Assembly (NCBI GenBank): GCA_003615045.1
Contig: ML014207.1
Span: 1-64,000 of the forward strand
DNA: 64,000 bases
Direction of reading: 5' to 3'
Source of the DNA: Caulochytrium protostelioides
Lineage: Eukaryota > Chytridiomycota > Caulochytriomycetes > Caulochytriales > Caulochytriaceae
The notes below the pieces were generated by a model, which saw only the letters and a program-made list of their open reading frames with translations, searched no databases and was not told where the DNA came from. Made by a program: the position numbers and the translations under genes. Position 1 is the first letter of the stretch; each line of letters starts with the position of its first letter. Below are positions 19,990-33,600 of the stretch, piece after piece.

Positions 19990-22900
19990 ATGACGGATCC
20001 ATTGCACGATGCCGTGGACCGCATCGGGTCCGGCAAGGCCAAGGTAAACGCTGGCAGGCCAGCCCCACCACTCCCCCCGGCGTCGGCCGGCACAACGGCC
20101 GACCTGGCCATGGCCATGATCGCCCCTCGCTCACCCGCAGCATGCATCGCCCCTTGCCCCTTGGATGTCTGGTTTCGGTATGCTTGATGGCGGATGGATG
20201 CCTGACGCGGCATCTCCGTGTAGGACCGCCTCGTGGCCGTCGCGACGCTGCGCGCGATCCTGCGGCATGACGGCGCAGCGCGGCGCGGCCCGCCGTCGCT
20301 GTCCGCGGCCGACTGGCGCCGCGTGCTGCTCGCCCTGCTCCGCATGACGCGCGACGCCGCCCGTGCCTGGCGCGCCACCCACGTGGACGCCACGCGCCGC
20401 CGCCTGACCGCCGACGCCGGCGGGTATCTCGACGATCTGCGCGCGTATCTGGCCGCGGCGATGGCGGCCGATGCTGCGGCCGATGCGGAGGGTCTGCTGC
20501 CCGTCCTCGGCCCCGTGCTCGACGCCGGTCTCGACCTCGTCGGCGACGATCCGGGCGGGACCGCGGGCGACAGCGACGCGGACGCCGACGCCGACGCCGA
20601 CGCCGATAGCGACACCTGGCTGCCGCTGCCGTGGCGGGTGCCCGCGTGGCGGCTGCTCGCCCTCGTCCTCGGGCAGCCGCCGCTGCTGGAGCATGTCCCC
20701 GCCAAAGCGTGGCGCGACGTCGTCCACGCCGTCTCGCGCGAACTGCTGGACGCGCTGCCGTCGAGCCACGACGGCGCGTCGCGCGCGGGCGTCGACCCGC
20801 TGTCCGCGGCGGCGGCGCCCCGCAAACGCATCAAGCTGACGCAGATGACGCTCGAGACTGCGTCGCAAACCGCGTGGCCGATGGAAACGCCCATGACGCC
20901 CGCGACCCCGGCGGCGGCCGCCGCCACGGGGACGCCGACCGTCCCAGCGCTGGAATCGCGAACGAGCGACGCCGGCATCAGCGCCACGCCGCACGCGGCG
21001 ACGGTCGAAGCCTGCCAGTGCCTGCTCTTCCTCAACACGTCCATGATGGCCTTCCAGTGGGAAAAGTGCCGTCTGCTCGAGACCGTCAGCCGGTTCCTCA
21101 TGCACAGCCCGCAGCTGAACCGGTGCCACGCGCTGCTGCTGCCCGTGTATGCCTCCCTCATCCACCAGACGCACGTGGCGCGCTGCGACATCGCCTTCGC
21201 GAGCCTGCTCACGACGCTGCCGTCGCTGCTCAGCGTCTACGCGAAACTCCGCAACGCCGAGCGTCTGACGCGCCTCTGGATCCTCGAGCTCAGCGACCGC
21301 TTCCTCGCGCTGGCGGCGCTGCCGGGCGCGGCCGCCGCGCCCGAGACCGACGCCGCCGTCGGCCGCCTCGTCCACCGCCTCGTGCGGGAGCTCGTCCGCG
21401 CCCTCCACCGCACGTCCGCCCCGTTAGCCCTATGGACGACGCTCCTCCGCGCCGCCACGTTCGCGGAGTCCGACGACGACGCGCGCTGGCGCTTGGACGA
21501 CGCGCCCGAAGACGGGGTCGTGCTCGCGCGCACCGCGGACCTCGTTGGGGCCGCCACCGCCCATCCCGCGTCGTCTCCGTCCGAGGCGCTGACGCCCTCG
21601 ACGGCCGCCGCGGCCCTCACGGAAAGCGAGGCCGCCATCTCGACGCGCCCGTGGAGGGCCGCGACGCCGATGCTGATGACGGTACCGCCGCGCAGCGCCC
21701 CGACGACGCCCGGGTCGTCCGCGGCCGCCTCGCCAGCGCCCTCGTCGGCGTTCTCGACGGCGTCCTCGCCCCGAGGCACGGGGCCCCGCCCCCCGCCCGT
21801 CTCGCCGTGCCACGCGCTGTGGCACGAGGTCGGCGAATCGCTGGACCGACGCGACTGGCACGACGACGAGGCGCGCGCCATGGCGCTGCTGCCCGGTCTC
21901 TACCTGCTCGTGCGGCTCGCATGGGCCGCTCCGAAAGCGACGGCGGCAGCGGCGGCGATGGGGCCGATCGCCGCCGATGCGGCCGTCCGGCTCGAGACCG
22001 CGCTCGCGCGACATGCGGAAGCGATGGCCCGCGGCGCCGCCATCGCGCCGGCGCGGGAGGTCGTGCTGGCCTCGCTGGTCGCGCTTGCGCGCGATGCCCC
22101 CGGCGACGCTGCCCTCGTCCGGCCGCTGCTGGCGCTGGCGTGCTCGGACCGGGTGCATCCCGCGCTGCGGGAGCAGAGCCTGCGCGTCTGCCTCGACCGC
22201 GGCCGCCTTCGCGCGCACCAGCAGTGGACGGCGGCCACCCGCACGCGCCTCTCGGACGCCGCGCTGCGCCACGTCGCGCCGGGCGTAGCGCAATTCCGTC
22301 TGCTGGACCAATGGTATGCCACGTGCCCGGGGCACGCGCCCGATCTGCCGATCGGCATCGACCGCGTGGCGGTGCTCTTTGCGACCCTGAGCCGGATCCC
22401 GGCGCCGTTCGACGTCGGCCAGCCGCGGTCGGCGCGGCGCGGCGCGTGTCCCGCGTGGCGGTGGACCGCCTTCGGCCTGCTGAACGCCATTCAGGCAGAC
22501 GTGGGCAGCGTCCACGCGATGGATATGCCGCCCGATGACCCGCCGCCGCGCGTCGCGCTCCCCTGGACGATGGATCCCGCCGTGCTGTCCGCGCTGCATG
22601 GGTGGCTTCTGCAGCGGTTCCGCGCGCCCCCCGCGGAACCCCTCAGCGACGGGACGACGGCCGACGCGGACCTTCCGTGGCCGTCGCCGCGGGAGATGTG
22701 GGCCTTGTCTCTGTTCTTGGATGCGGTCTCCTCCCATCGTGATGCGGGGGGCCATGATAGCCTGGATGCCGGGGAGGAGGAGGCGGAGGCCGCCGCAGCG
22801 CCCATCTGGGCGCTGCTGGACGGCTACTTGCTGCATTGGTTCGCGTCCCTCACCGACGTCCTCTCGGCGCCGTTCGACGCCGTCTTTTGGATCCATGCGG

Positions 22901-25900
22901 TGATGCTGGACCGCACGCAGCGCGGCCCGCCACTGCCGCCCGCGCTCGCGACGGCCGCCCTGCATGCCGCGCGCCTCGCGGTCGTCGAGACGCTCGCCGC
23001 GGTCGATCGCTCGCGCGTGCCGCGGACCCACGTCGCCGTGCACCACACCTTCTACTCCCAGGAAGCCGAGTCGATGCCGCGGTACGGCGGCGCGGGCGCC
23101 GTGCCACCGCCCTGGCCGGACCGCACCTTTGCCGCATGGCTCGCGATGCTCATGGATACCACGCATGCGCTCCTCCGGTCCCCGCCCGCCGAAGCCGCGG
23201 CGACGATGGATGCGGCGCCATTGGCGCAGGCGGCGCCAGCCACCGATCCAGCGCTCTCCGCCGCAGCAGCGCCACGAGCGCCAATGCCGACCTGGCGGGA
23301 GACGATTGACAAGCTCGATGGCGAGCTCGTCGTGCTGCTCACGGACGCGACGCTGTTCCGCGCGCTGGCCACCGTGATGGTTCCGTTCCTCGTGTTTCTC
23401 GGGCACGCGCGCGGCGAAGTTGTCGTCGACCGCCTCGAGGCGTGGTCGGCGCATCCCGACCTGCAGCGGTCGCCGCTGATCGACATCAGCCATCTGCTGC
23501 TCGCGACTCAGCACCGTCTGAACCACGCGGCCGCGATCCAGCGTGGTGCAGCACTGCCATTTCTGAACGAGGCGCTCCAGCCGTATCGGTGCTGCTGCCA
23601 CGCGACCCTCCGTCCGACCAGCACGGAACGGCCGCTGGATGCCTATCTTGAGCGGTATCGCGAATTCGCGCTGTCCCGCACCCAAAACCCGCGGCTGTTG
23701 CGCATGTCCGTGTTTCATTCGCTGCTCTGCCTCGACCTGCTGGCTTTGCTCGTCCATGACAGCGGCGCTGGCGAGACGTCGACGGCGATGGATGCGGCGC
23801 TGCAGTCTGATCGGCTCGCTGACATTCTGCGCTACGCGGTGAAGCGATGCGATCCCGACGCGCTGCGCCATTGGCTGGGCGGCGACGCCGCCATCGAGCG
23901 TATCCTCGAAGCGCTCGTCATGAAGCCGCTCGCCATCCACTTTCTGGTCGGCGCTCCCGACCTGGCGGACGGCTCCAAGCAGGACGACAAGCCACGCGTT
24001 ACCGCCCCGTCGGCATCGCCGCCGCTGGGCCTGCGGTACTGGTGCGGCGTGTATCATGCCATGGCGCATCTGATGCGGGCGCGCGAGGGCGCGTATGCCC
24101 GCGAACTGCTGCGGATCAGCGCCTCGGCCGGCTACGATGGCCCCCGGGTCGTCCGGCTGCTCGCGCAGTGCATCCCACCCCACCCGCACCACGTGGCCTT
24201 GGCGGATGTGTCGGTGGCCCTGCTGCGTCACGCGCCGTGCGGGCACCCGCCGCCGCGGCAGCGACTCGGCGCGCCGCTGCCGCGCGGCTTTGCGCTGCAG
24301 CTGTTGCTCTTCCAGCCCGAGCTGACGCGCGAGTCTGTCGCCGCGATTGCGGCCGCCGAGTCGCCGCGTGGCCTGGACGCCGCACAGCGGCTGGCGTATG
24401 CGCCGGCGATCCTCGCGCATCAGCTGGTGATGCTGCCCGTGCAGCGCCCCGTCGTGCCTCGCGACCGTCCGAAACGACGGACGCGCGCCGAGACGCTTGC
24501 CCAGACGATGAGCGACGACGACGAGGATCCCAATCATAACGATGACGGCCGTCGCCGCGATGCGGCCTGGGGTTCGGCCGCGCTCGCGTCCGTGAATGCC
24601 CTTCTGGCGCAGGACATGACCGCGGCGCTGGCGAGTGCGGCGACCGAGACGATGTGGATGCTGCTCATGATGCCGGAGCCGCTCACGCGCGACACGTATG
24701 CCCTGCTGCGTGCGCGCGAGCTCCCGCGGCCCGGAGCGCAACCGCTGTGGGCCCGTTTTCTCGACCGCGTGGTCGCCCCCCTCGCGATGCCGGCGCCCCC
24801 GCCGCCGTCGGCGGCCGCCACAACGCCACGGACGTATGCTGCCATCTATGCTGCGCTGGTCCGGCTCGACGGCATGCTCGCGGAGGGCATCGCGAGCGCC
24901 GCGCGGTGGTGCCGTCTCGTCTGGAAACTCATCACGGCCGTCGATGCCAGTCCCGTGGCCGACGAGCGGTGCCACCGGCTGACGTCGGGCCTGACGCTGC
25001 TCGTGCTGCTCGCCATCGAACGATGCGACGGCCCGCGGGACGCGGGGTCGCTCCGTGTGTTGACCGAGCGCTTGATGCTGTGGCACGACCGCGAACCACA
25101 GAGCGCTTTGGCGGCGTTCTGCCGACGCATGGCCGTCTTTCTGGCCGAACTGGCGGCGCACGGTCGGCCGGACGCGGCCGCGCCGCAGACCGCGGCGGCT
25201 GTCCTTGACCGGCTGAAGCGCGGCTGGCTCGCCACGTGTCTGGGAGGCCGAGAGGACGGCGACGGCGACGACCCCATGGCTAGCCACGTGGATGACCACG
25301 CGGACTGGCTCGTGCATGCCGCTGGCCTGACACACGAGGACAACGCCGAGCCGAAGGCGGCAGCAGCGACCACGGAGGCGATCGAGGCGGAGTCGGGGCT
25401 GGCGCAAGTCACGGCCGCGGTCACGGCCGCGCTGCCATACGTGGCGCCGAGTCCGCTGAGCCAGCGCGTCCTGGACGCCCTCCTGGCCGCGTGGCAGACC
25501 CGCGTCGAGTCGACGCGCCTCGGGCCTGTGGCGCAGCAGGCGCTCGATCAGCTCGTGGGCGTGCTGCGGAGCCGCGGGTGGGTGGCGTTCCACGACGCGA
25601 TCCGAGGCCGGATGCCGCGGCTCCTGCCGTTCACGGCGCATCCCGTGAAGCACGGCGCCCCCGTCGTGTGGCGTCCGGGCGACCGCGTGGCCCGGGTCGA
25701 GGCCGACGACGACGACGATGACGACGCCGCCCGGTCGGCGTCACAGCGCGTGCGGTCCGCACTTGGCGTGGTCGTCGCGTGCGTGTACGATGTCTGGCTC
25801 GCGCACCCGGCGTATGCGCAGACCTGTGCGCTGCAGCTGAGCCGTCTCGCGGCCATCGTGTCCACGAAGCCGGCCCTCGCGCCCTCAGGGGACCGTCCGC

Positions 25901-28900
25901 GCAGCGCAGGGACGGGCGATTCAGCGACCGTGATTGATGTCGATGCCGTCGACGACGAAGGCGACGCCGACCACGGCTATGGCCCCCGCGATGGCCGCGA
26001 CTGGGACGCATGGAGGCCCGTGCTCGCGATGGCCGAGGTCGTGGCGACCACGCCGCTCGCGCACGTGGCGGACGCGACGCCGCCGCTCGAGCGGCTCGGG
26101 CGGTCGCATGACACGCCGTGCGCGGCATGGCTGCACCGGCTGCTGCCAGCTTCCACGTGGCATGCCCTGCTGCCCCTCGTCGGGCTCTGTCCGCCGCTGG
26201 ACCACGCCTTGCAGGCGCTCGTTCTGGACGACGTGGAGGGCGTGCCGCCGGCCGGGGCCGCTGCGCCGCCTGGCGCCGCTAGCCGCGCAGTCCAGGACCA
26301 GATGGAAAGTATGATGGCCGAGCAGCTCAGAAGCCCCCATGCGCCGTCGCAAGCGTTTGCCCTCGCGCTGTATCATACCTGCATGGTCCGCCGCGCGCGT
26401 TGGCATCCGCCTCGGCCGCCCACGACCAACACAGCAACGACCAAGACAACAACGACCGCGACGACGACGACGGCCGTCGCAAGACTTCGCAAGCTGGAAA
26501 GCCCGACGGCGTCGGAGACGCTGCCGCTGGCGCCATGGCAGCAGCTCGAAGGGCGGTACGCGGGATCGGCGTACGCGTCCGCGCTGCTGACGACGTTCAT
26601 GCGCCCCGCCATCAGGCTCGACGTGCTCGCCGAGGCCGCAGCGAAGCAGCAGCAGTGGCACCTGGCCATTTTCTTTGCCGAGACGCATGTCATGACGCAG
26701 CCGGCCCCCGGCCTCGACGAGGTGTATGCCGCGTGGTCACAGGCGCTGCAGCACGTCGACCCGGAAAGCTATGAGGCGCTGCTCGCCGTGCAGGCGCGCC
26801 GCGGCACGACCGCGTGGGGCCGCGAGCCCGCGCTGTTGCCCTTGTACCAGCGCCGCTCGGCCGCGCTCACCTTTGCTGCGCTGGAGCGGCAGCTCCCCCC
26901 AGCGGCCGCGGCTCCGCCGCTTGCGACCGTGAAGACGGCCACGGCCACGGCGGCCACGGACGGGTCGATGGCGCCGCTGCTGGAGCATCTCGCGGCCCAC
27001 GACCACTTCCGCTTGCTTGACCGGCTGCTGCACGACCGTCCTGCATCCGTGATGAACGGTTCAAGGGCGGCGATCCGGCCGGTCATCGCCACGGACGGCC
27101 TGACCCTGTCGGGCGACGCTGCGAGCGACGGACGGGACGGTACGTGGGACCCGGCGATGCGCGAGATCGAAGCGGAGTGCTTGTGGCGTAACCGGCGGTG
27201 GGATGACTTTGAGGCGCCGACGCCGGCGCTGGTGGCGCCGCCGCTGACCGCGGTCCGCGGCTTCCACGGCCGTGTGGCACGCATCGTGAGCGCACCGCGG
27301 CGCACGGCGCGCGCGCCTGTGGCCGACCTCCTGGCCGACGCGATGGCGCAGCACGACGGGACCGCGACCGAGCACCACCTGCTGGCCCAGCTCCACGCGA
27401 CGTCGCGGTGGATGGACCGCGCGCCCGATCTGCCGAGCGCTCACCGCTGTCTCGCCGAGCAGATCGACGGCATGGCCCGCCATCCCGCGCGCGTGCTCGA
27501 CGGCCACGCGCTTGAAACGCTGATGGCGCTGCAGACGCGGCTGATCGAGAACCGCCTCGCGGTGCGCGGCTGTGCGCCGCAGCTCCGCGCTAAGCTCGCG
27601 CCCCTGCTGCCGTGGCTCGCGCGGCGCCAGCTCCGCCAGAGCGCCGCCCACGGCCGCTGGGACGCCGCGCAGGCCCTCATCAACGCGATGCCCGACGGCC
27701 TGCGCCGGCGCCCGGACGTCGAGCAGGTCGCGATCCAGTGTGTGTGGCATCGCGGCCTCCAGAACGTCGCCATCCACGCGCTCGAAGGCTTGGCGACGCA
27801 GCCCGCGACGCCTGCCCGGCAGGCCGATGTGGCCACGCTGCTGGCGCAGTGGACGGCGACGACGCGCGCCAAGGGCCCGCGGCACTGTATGGCGCTGTAT
27901 GATCAAGCGCTGGCGCGGCTCGCGGCCGCCGAGGCGCGGCCGCCCCCGCCGACGTCGGCCGGCGCCCTCGATGCGGCCGCCGTCACGGAGCGGTCGACGC
28001 TTCACCACCAGTATGCGACGTTCCTCGATGCGCAAGCGGCGACGATGAAGAGCGACGAGACGATGGCGCGGCTCGAGCAGGTGATTGCCTGGCGCGAGCA
28101 AGAGCTGCAGCAGATCCGCGCGATGGGTCGCGGGTCCGCGCCCGCGCCCGAGACTCAGCGCCATCTCGCGGAGTCCCGCGCCGAGATCGCGGCCGAGAAG
28201 CAGGCCGTCCAGGCCCACCGCGCGCAGCTGGCCCAGTTCACGGCGGCCGCCATCGACCACTTTGCCTGGGCCCTGAGCCTGGACCCGAGCGACCACAGCG
28301 CCATCTTTACCGTGACGAAGCTCTGGTTCGATGCGGAAACGACGCCAGCGATGGCCGCGAGTCTGCTCCGCATCCCGTCCCACCAGTGGCTGCCGCTCGC
28401 GTACCAGCTGGCGGCCCGTCTGCAAGCCGAACTGCCGCACCCGCCCGCCGAAGGCGACGAGGCGACGCTGTTCAAGCAGGCGCTGGCGACGGTCGTGCGC
28501 ACGGCTCTGCGGGATCATCCCTACCACCTCATCTTTCCGATCGAATGCATCCGTCACCGCCACCGCGAAGCCGTGCCGGCGTCGAAGTCCCGCTCCCGCT
28601 CCCGCTCAAGCACGACGCACACGCTCTCGACGCTGGATGCCATCGTGGAGCAGCTGGCCGCCATGGACCCGCGGTTCCGCGCGCTCCTGCCCGTGGCCAC
28701 CGCGTACCGCCAGGCCTGCCGGCAGCTGGGCCAGCTCGAGCACCCGGCGAACGAATCACGGCCGGCCTTCCTTGTCCCCGTGCAGGCGAAGCTGCGCACG
28801 ATGGGCGCCATCGCGCTGCCCGTGTCGACGGCGACCTTGCCCGTCGAGCCGTCCGCGGCGTATGCGGCCGTGCCCACGATGCACGCGTATGGCCCGAGCT

Positions 28901-29964
28901 ACCGCCTCGCCGGCGGCCGCAGCCGCCCCAAGATCCTGACCGTCACCGATACCCGCGGCGTCGTGCATCGCCAGATCCTCAAGGCCCACGACGATCTGCG
29001 CCAGGATGCGATCATTGCGAATTTGTTTACGATCATGAACCGGTTGTTCGAGCGGCATCCCGACTGCAAGGGCCGCCAGCTGGCGATCCGCACGTACAAC
29101 ATCGTGCCGCTAGCGTCATCCCTCGGCCTCGTGGAGTGGGTGGACGGCGCCGAGGTCATGTACACCTGCCTCGAGCGCCTCTACCGGCGCACGCAGCTCA
29201 ACACGTGGTCGCTCGAGCAGTGCCGCCGGTATGCGAGCCAGCAGATGGACGTGCTCGTGCAGCCCGTCGACGCCTGCGTCGCCGCGTTCCACGAGATCCA
29301 GCGCCACGTGCCGCCCGTGCTGCGGCTCGCGTTCTATGAGTCGTTCACCTCGATCCAGCACTGGCTCGCGCAGCGCGACCGCTACACGAATAGCGTCGCC
29401 GCCACCTCGATCGCCGGGTTCGTCGTCGGCCTCGGCGACCGCCACCTGTCCAACATCATGCTCCATTCCCAGAGCGGCGAGGTCGTCCATATCGACCTGG
29501 GCATCGCCTTCGGGCAGGGCAAGATCCTGCGCGTGCCCGAGCGCGTGCCCTTCCGGCTGACCGCGAACCTCGTCGATGCGTTGGGCACGCTGGGCGCCGC
29601 GGGGGGCTTCGAGCAGCAGTGCATCCGCGTCCTCACGGCCCTCCGCGAGTCGCCGCTCGCCATCGAGACGACCCTCGACATCCTGCGGTATGCGCCGCTG
29701 TCCACGTGGCTCCCGGCCCACGTGGCGACGCGGCTCGAGCGCGACGAGCGCGACGAAGCTGTGGCCGGGGACGCCGCGGCGCCCGCGACCCGTCGCGACG
29801 AGCGTAACCAGGGCTCCAAGGCCGCGATGCATGCCGCCCTCTCCGTGCGGCGGCGCCTCACCAGCGCCGTCAGCGTCCGCAGCCAGGTCCGCGACCTCAT
29901 TGCGGAAGCCTGCGACGCGCGCAACTTGGCGCAGATGTTCCGGGGCTGGCAGTCTTGGCTCTAG
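19990..29964 (+). CDS. TEL1: Tel1/ATM checkpoint kinase
   Basis: Two exons: 19990-20043 (18 codons, MTDPLHDAVDRIGSGKAK) and 20224-29964, with a 180-nt GTAAAC...TAG intron. Splicing creates SGKAKDRLVAVATLRAIL, a match to the N-terminal TAN motif of Tel1/ATM; without it the long frame lacks an ATG there. The product is 3264 residues. A long helical HEAT-like solenoid is followed by a FAT region (about 2150-2800) and the PI3K-like kinase domain: ATP-site Lys in GGRSRPKIL (K2921), KAHDDLRQDA, catalytic GLGDRHLSNIM (D3090) and HIDLGIAFGQGKIL (D3109). The FATC tail ends RNLAQMFRGWQSWL, the ATM form rather than that of ATR or TOR. It senses DNA breaks and telomere ends with the MRN complex in the nucleus. 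Low-complexity Ala/Asp inserts are scattered through the solenoid. Confidence 0.95.
20044..20223 (+). other. Intron of the Tel1 gene
   Basis: Donor GTAAAC at 20044, acceptor TAG ending at 20223, phase 0, directly inside the TAN motif. Confidence 0.85.
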
Positions 29965-30692
29965 GACCTGGCCCCCGACCCGCGTGGCGCAGCTCTCGGT
30001 GGCTGAGCATGCCCAAGACGGCGTTGTGGCGTTGCCGCAGCCAACGAGGGGCCTGATGCCCTCGTTGGAGAGACAACCACCACCACACCAGCCGCCGGAA
30101 GCCCGGCGACCTCCAAGCCTCGCGCTCACACGTCGTGGCCATACCCGACGCCATCATAACCTTCTGGTGGAGGCCAGGCTCAGCTCGCCGGATCGCTCGC
30201 GGCGTCGCTGTCATTGCGACGCGCCCTTCTGCGTCTTATCGGGGCCGTCCCGGCAGCATCCGGCAAGTCCGACGCGACGGCGGCTGCGCGTGCCATTGCC
30301 AGCAGCCCCTCCTCCACGCCGCTCGCCCTCTTCTGCGGCGCCCTCCATCGCTCGCCCGTCGTCGCTCGGCTCTGTCCCCCGCGTGCTGCGCGTGACCATC
30401 GCGCACGCCCCGACGCCCATGGCCGCTGGCCGTCCCTCGTGCGCCCGTGCCGCCGCTCCTCGCGCGCCTCGCTCAATCGACCGCGCCTGCGCGATCGCGA
30501 CGGTCCGACGCGGCATGCACCGCAGGAGGGCGACCTCCGTCCTCCCCGCCGTCGTCTCTCACCGGTGCGCCTGACGACGGCGCGTGAGGACGGCAGCAGC
30601 GACGGCGGCGTTCGCGGCGGCCACGACGGCGGCGGCGGTGGTGGTGGTGGTGGTGGTCACCGCCTCGCCGCGGACGCCGCCGGCGTTCCAGA
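29965..30692. other. Intergenic region between Tel1 and Mps1
   Basis: About 730 bp in a tandem arrangement. No domain seen in any frame. A GGCGGTGGT-type array lies at 30628-30658, shortly before the Mps1 start. Confidence 0.5.
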
Positions 30693-33600
30693 ATGGCCAC
30701 TCCGGACGCCGCGGCGTCGACGTGCGAGGATATCGTACGCGAGCTGGAGGATGCGCTGTCAGATAACCGCGCGACGGCCGAAGCGACCGACCAACTCTAC
30801 AGGACGGCGATCCGGCAGTCGCTCGCGGCGGCGCCGCACCGCCGCACGGCCCTCTTCGCGTGGCTCGAGCACATCGCGTCGGCCACGCAGACACGGTCCT
30901 ACGAGTACCGCCGCCGCTGCTTTCAGCGTTTGCATGCCACGCATGCATGGAACGCCGACGCCGAACTCTTCCTCGCTTGGGCCCACCTGGAGTGGCGCGC
31001 CGGCCACGTGGACCGCGCTAAAACGGTGCTCGTCAACGCCACGAGCCAGCATGCCAAGCCCGCCGATCTGATCCGCAAGGCGCTCTTGCATCTGGTCCAA
31101 GGGCATCCGCTCCCGGATCTGCCGTCTTGGACCCTTCCTCGCGCGCCCGTCGCCGTCTCGATGGCGACCTCGGCATCCTCGGCGTCAGCCACCTCGTCGT
31201 CCTCGTCGTCCTCGAGTCCGCGTGACGCCGTCGCCGCAGGGCCGCCGCCGCCGCCGTCAGTCATCGCAGCAGCAGCACCAGCAACAGCGACCCTGTCGAC
31301 GCCGGCGTCAGGGATGATTGCGGCGCCGCAGGCCACAGACGCGGCGGCGTTCCACGGCGCGGAGCCTTCGACCGCCGCGGCGCGGGCGCCGTCCGTCAAG
31401 GGCGTGCGGTTCCAGCACGACCGCCTCGAGACGCCGCCGTCGTTCTGGACCGACGCGTCCCACGGCGCCGCCAGCACGGCCTCGCCCTCCGCGTCGCTCG
31501 CCACAGCGTCCGCATCAGCATCGACCCCGTCCGCGTCAATCGCCACCCTGGCGGCGCTCCAAACACCGCGGCGTCCTGCGCTGCTCGGCGACGACGATGA
31601 CGACGGGGCCGACCGCCCACGGCGCGCCGACCGCCGCGACCGCGAGTCCAGCGGCAGCTCGTGCGCGAGCACCACGCCGGGCCACCCGACCACCAGCACC
31701 ACGCCGGGCTACCAGACCGCGAGCAGCAGCACGAGCGGCCATACGCGGCTCTCGCTGAGCTCATCGGGCTCGGGCGGCAAAGCCACCGTCACGTTCCCCA
31801 CGCTGCCCGCCGTCACGGCACCGCGGTCCACCGATGAGCGACTTCACCTCCGGACGCCCGGGACCGGGACCGGGACCGTTCCCGCGGCGTCAGGGACGGG
31901 CGCCCCGGGCAGCACGCTGCCTGCCCCGAAAAGCAGCACGCGGCGCCGCATGCTCGGCCCGCCGGCGCGCATCCAGAAGTCACTCGTGCCCTTGGACGAC
32001 GACGATGACGACGATGGCGCCCACGTTTTCTCCACGCAGAACGATACCTTCGGGCACCTGCATCCGCCGAGCCTTGCCGGCACCGCCACCGCCACCGTCA
32101 CCGGCATCGCTTTCCCTGGCAGCGCCGCGCCGCTGTCACATGCGCACGCGATCCTCACGCCTTCCGCGGCGCCGCCGCCGGCCTTGCTTGCGCCCGCCGC
32201 TGAAGAAGCCATGCTCGCGCGCGAGCCCTTCGTCCGGCCCACGACGCGCCCACCGCAGCGTCCGACCGCGGCTGTAGCGGCGTCCGCGACCCCGGCGCCC
32301 GTGGGCGCGCCATCGCCGGCGGGAACGACGTCATCCACCACGACGCCGATCACACCGTCGACGGCCGCGGCGGCGCCCTCGCCGACGCCCGCGACAGCGG
32401 TCGTGACGCCCTCGGCCGCGCTCTCGCGACGCCGCCACCACGACGGCCGTCACGAACCTGACGACGCGCCGTACCGCCCGCCCGGCATCGGCTCGCTGCA
32501 CAGCACGCCGGCTTCCGCGGCGCCGCACCTCTTCCTCGCCTCGCCGCAGACGACCTCATACCCCTTCCCGCTCCTTGCGCCGCCGCATCTGTTCGATCCG
32601 CATCCGTCGTCAGCCGCGGCGCCGCCATCCAGCGCTGCCGCCACGGCGCCTCTCGCGCCGCCCGCCTCCTCCCGTCACGGCGATGTCTTCCGACAGGCGC
32701 CTGCCTCGCCGCGCGTCTCGTCCGCCATTCCTTCCGCCACGCCCGCGGCAATGGCGACCGATCCTGCGTCCGAGACCGTGTCCGTATCGGCATCCGAGGC
32801 ACCGATGCCCGCCCCGACGGCGCCGCCGAAACGGCGCTCGCCGGACGACGACGACGGCCACGACGGCGGCCACGCGGCGCCGGCTTCCCGCGCCCGCAGT
32901 CCGCCGCCACCGGCCGCCGCCAGCCTGCCCGTACCGCCGGCGTCGCTGGCGGCCGCGGCGCAGCGCGCCTCGGGCCCCGCGCTGCTCGGCGGCCTCGCCG
33001 GCGACGCGAGTCCGGCCCCGGGCCCGGCGCTCCTCACGACGCGGCCGCTGCGCGACGCGCTGCCCATCAACCACCAGCCGCGGACCGCGACGGCCGCCCG
33101 GTTCTGGGCACCCGCCGCGGCGCCGCCCGTGCGCGAGAACGCGAAACGCCCGGCCTCGCCGTCGTCGCCGCCGCCGTCGGCGGACCTCCCGACGGCTGAC
33201 GCGCCGGCGGCCACGCCGTTTGCGCCGCCGCGCGCCGCGTCGGAGCTGACGGGCGCGAGCCCGCTCAAGTTCGTGCCGCGCACGCGCCAGCGCATGGAGC
33301 CCGGCAAGCCGACGTACCGGGTCCCGGCCTCAGGCTTGCCAGCCGCGTCCGTGTCAGCGACCCCCTCGTCGGCTTCCGTGGCGGCGGCAGCGGCGGCGAC
33401 CACGACCGCAACGCGGGGCGACGTGCAGCCGAGCAAGACGGCGTTCACGCTGGGCGGCAAGCCGTACCAGCGGCTGCAGCTGATCGGCCGCGGCGCGAGC
33501 TCGAAAGTGTTTCTCGTGCTCTCGGAGTCCGACGGGCGGCTGCTCGCCATGAAGAAGGTGCGGCTGCGCGGGCAGGACCCGCACGTGGTGCAGAGCTACC

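Noticed and set aside
21430-25653. Antisense frame of 1407 codons inside the Tel1 gene
   Set aside because: It is Arg/His/Gln-rich, lacks domains and mirrors the codon bias of the sense strand. Long antisense frames are expected in GC-rich coding DNA.
27061-28563. Antisense 500-codon frame in Tel1
   Set aside because: Same cause: a GC-driven shadow opposite the conserved FAT region.
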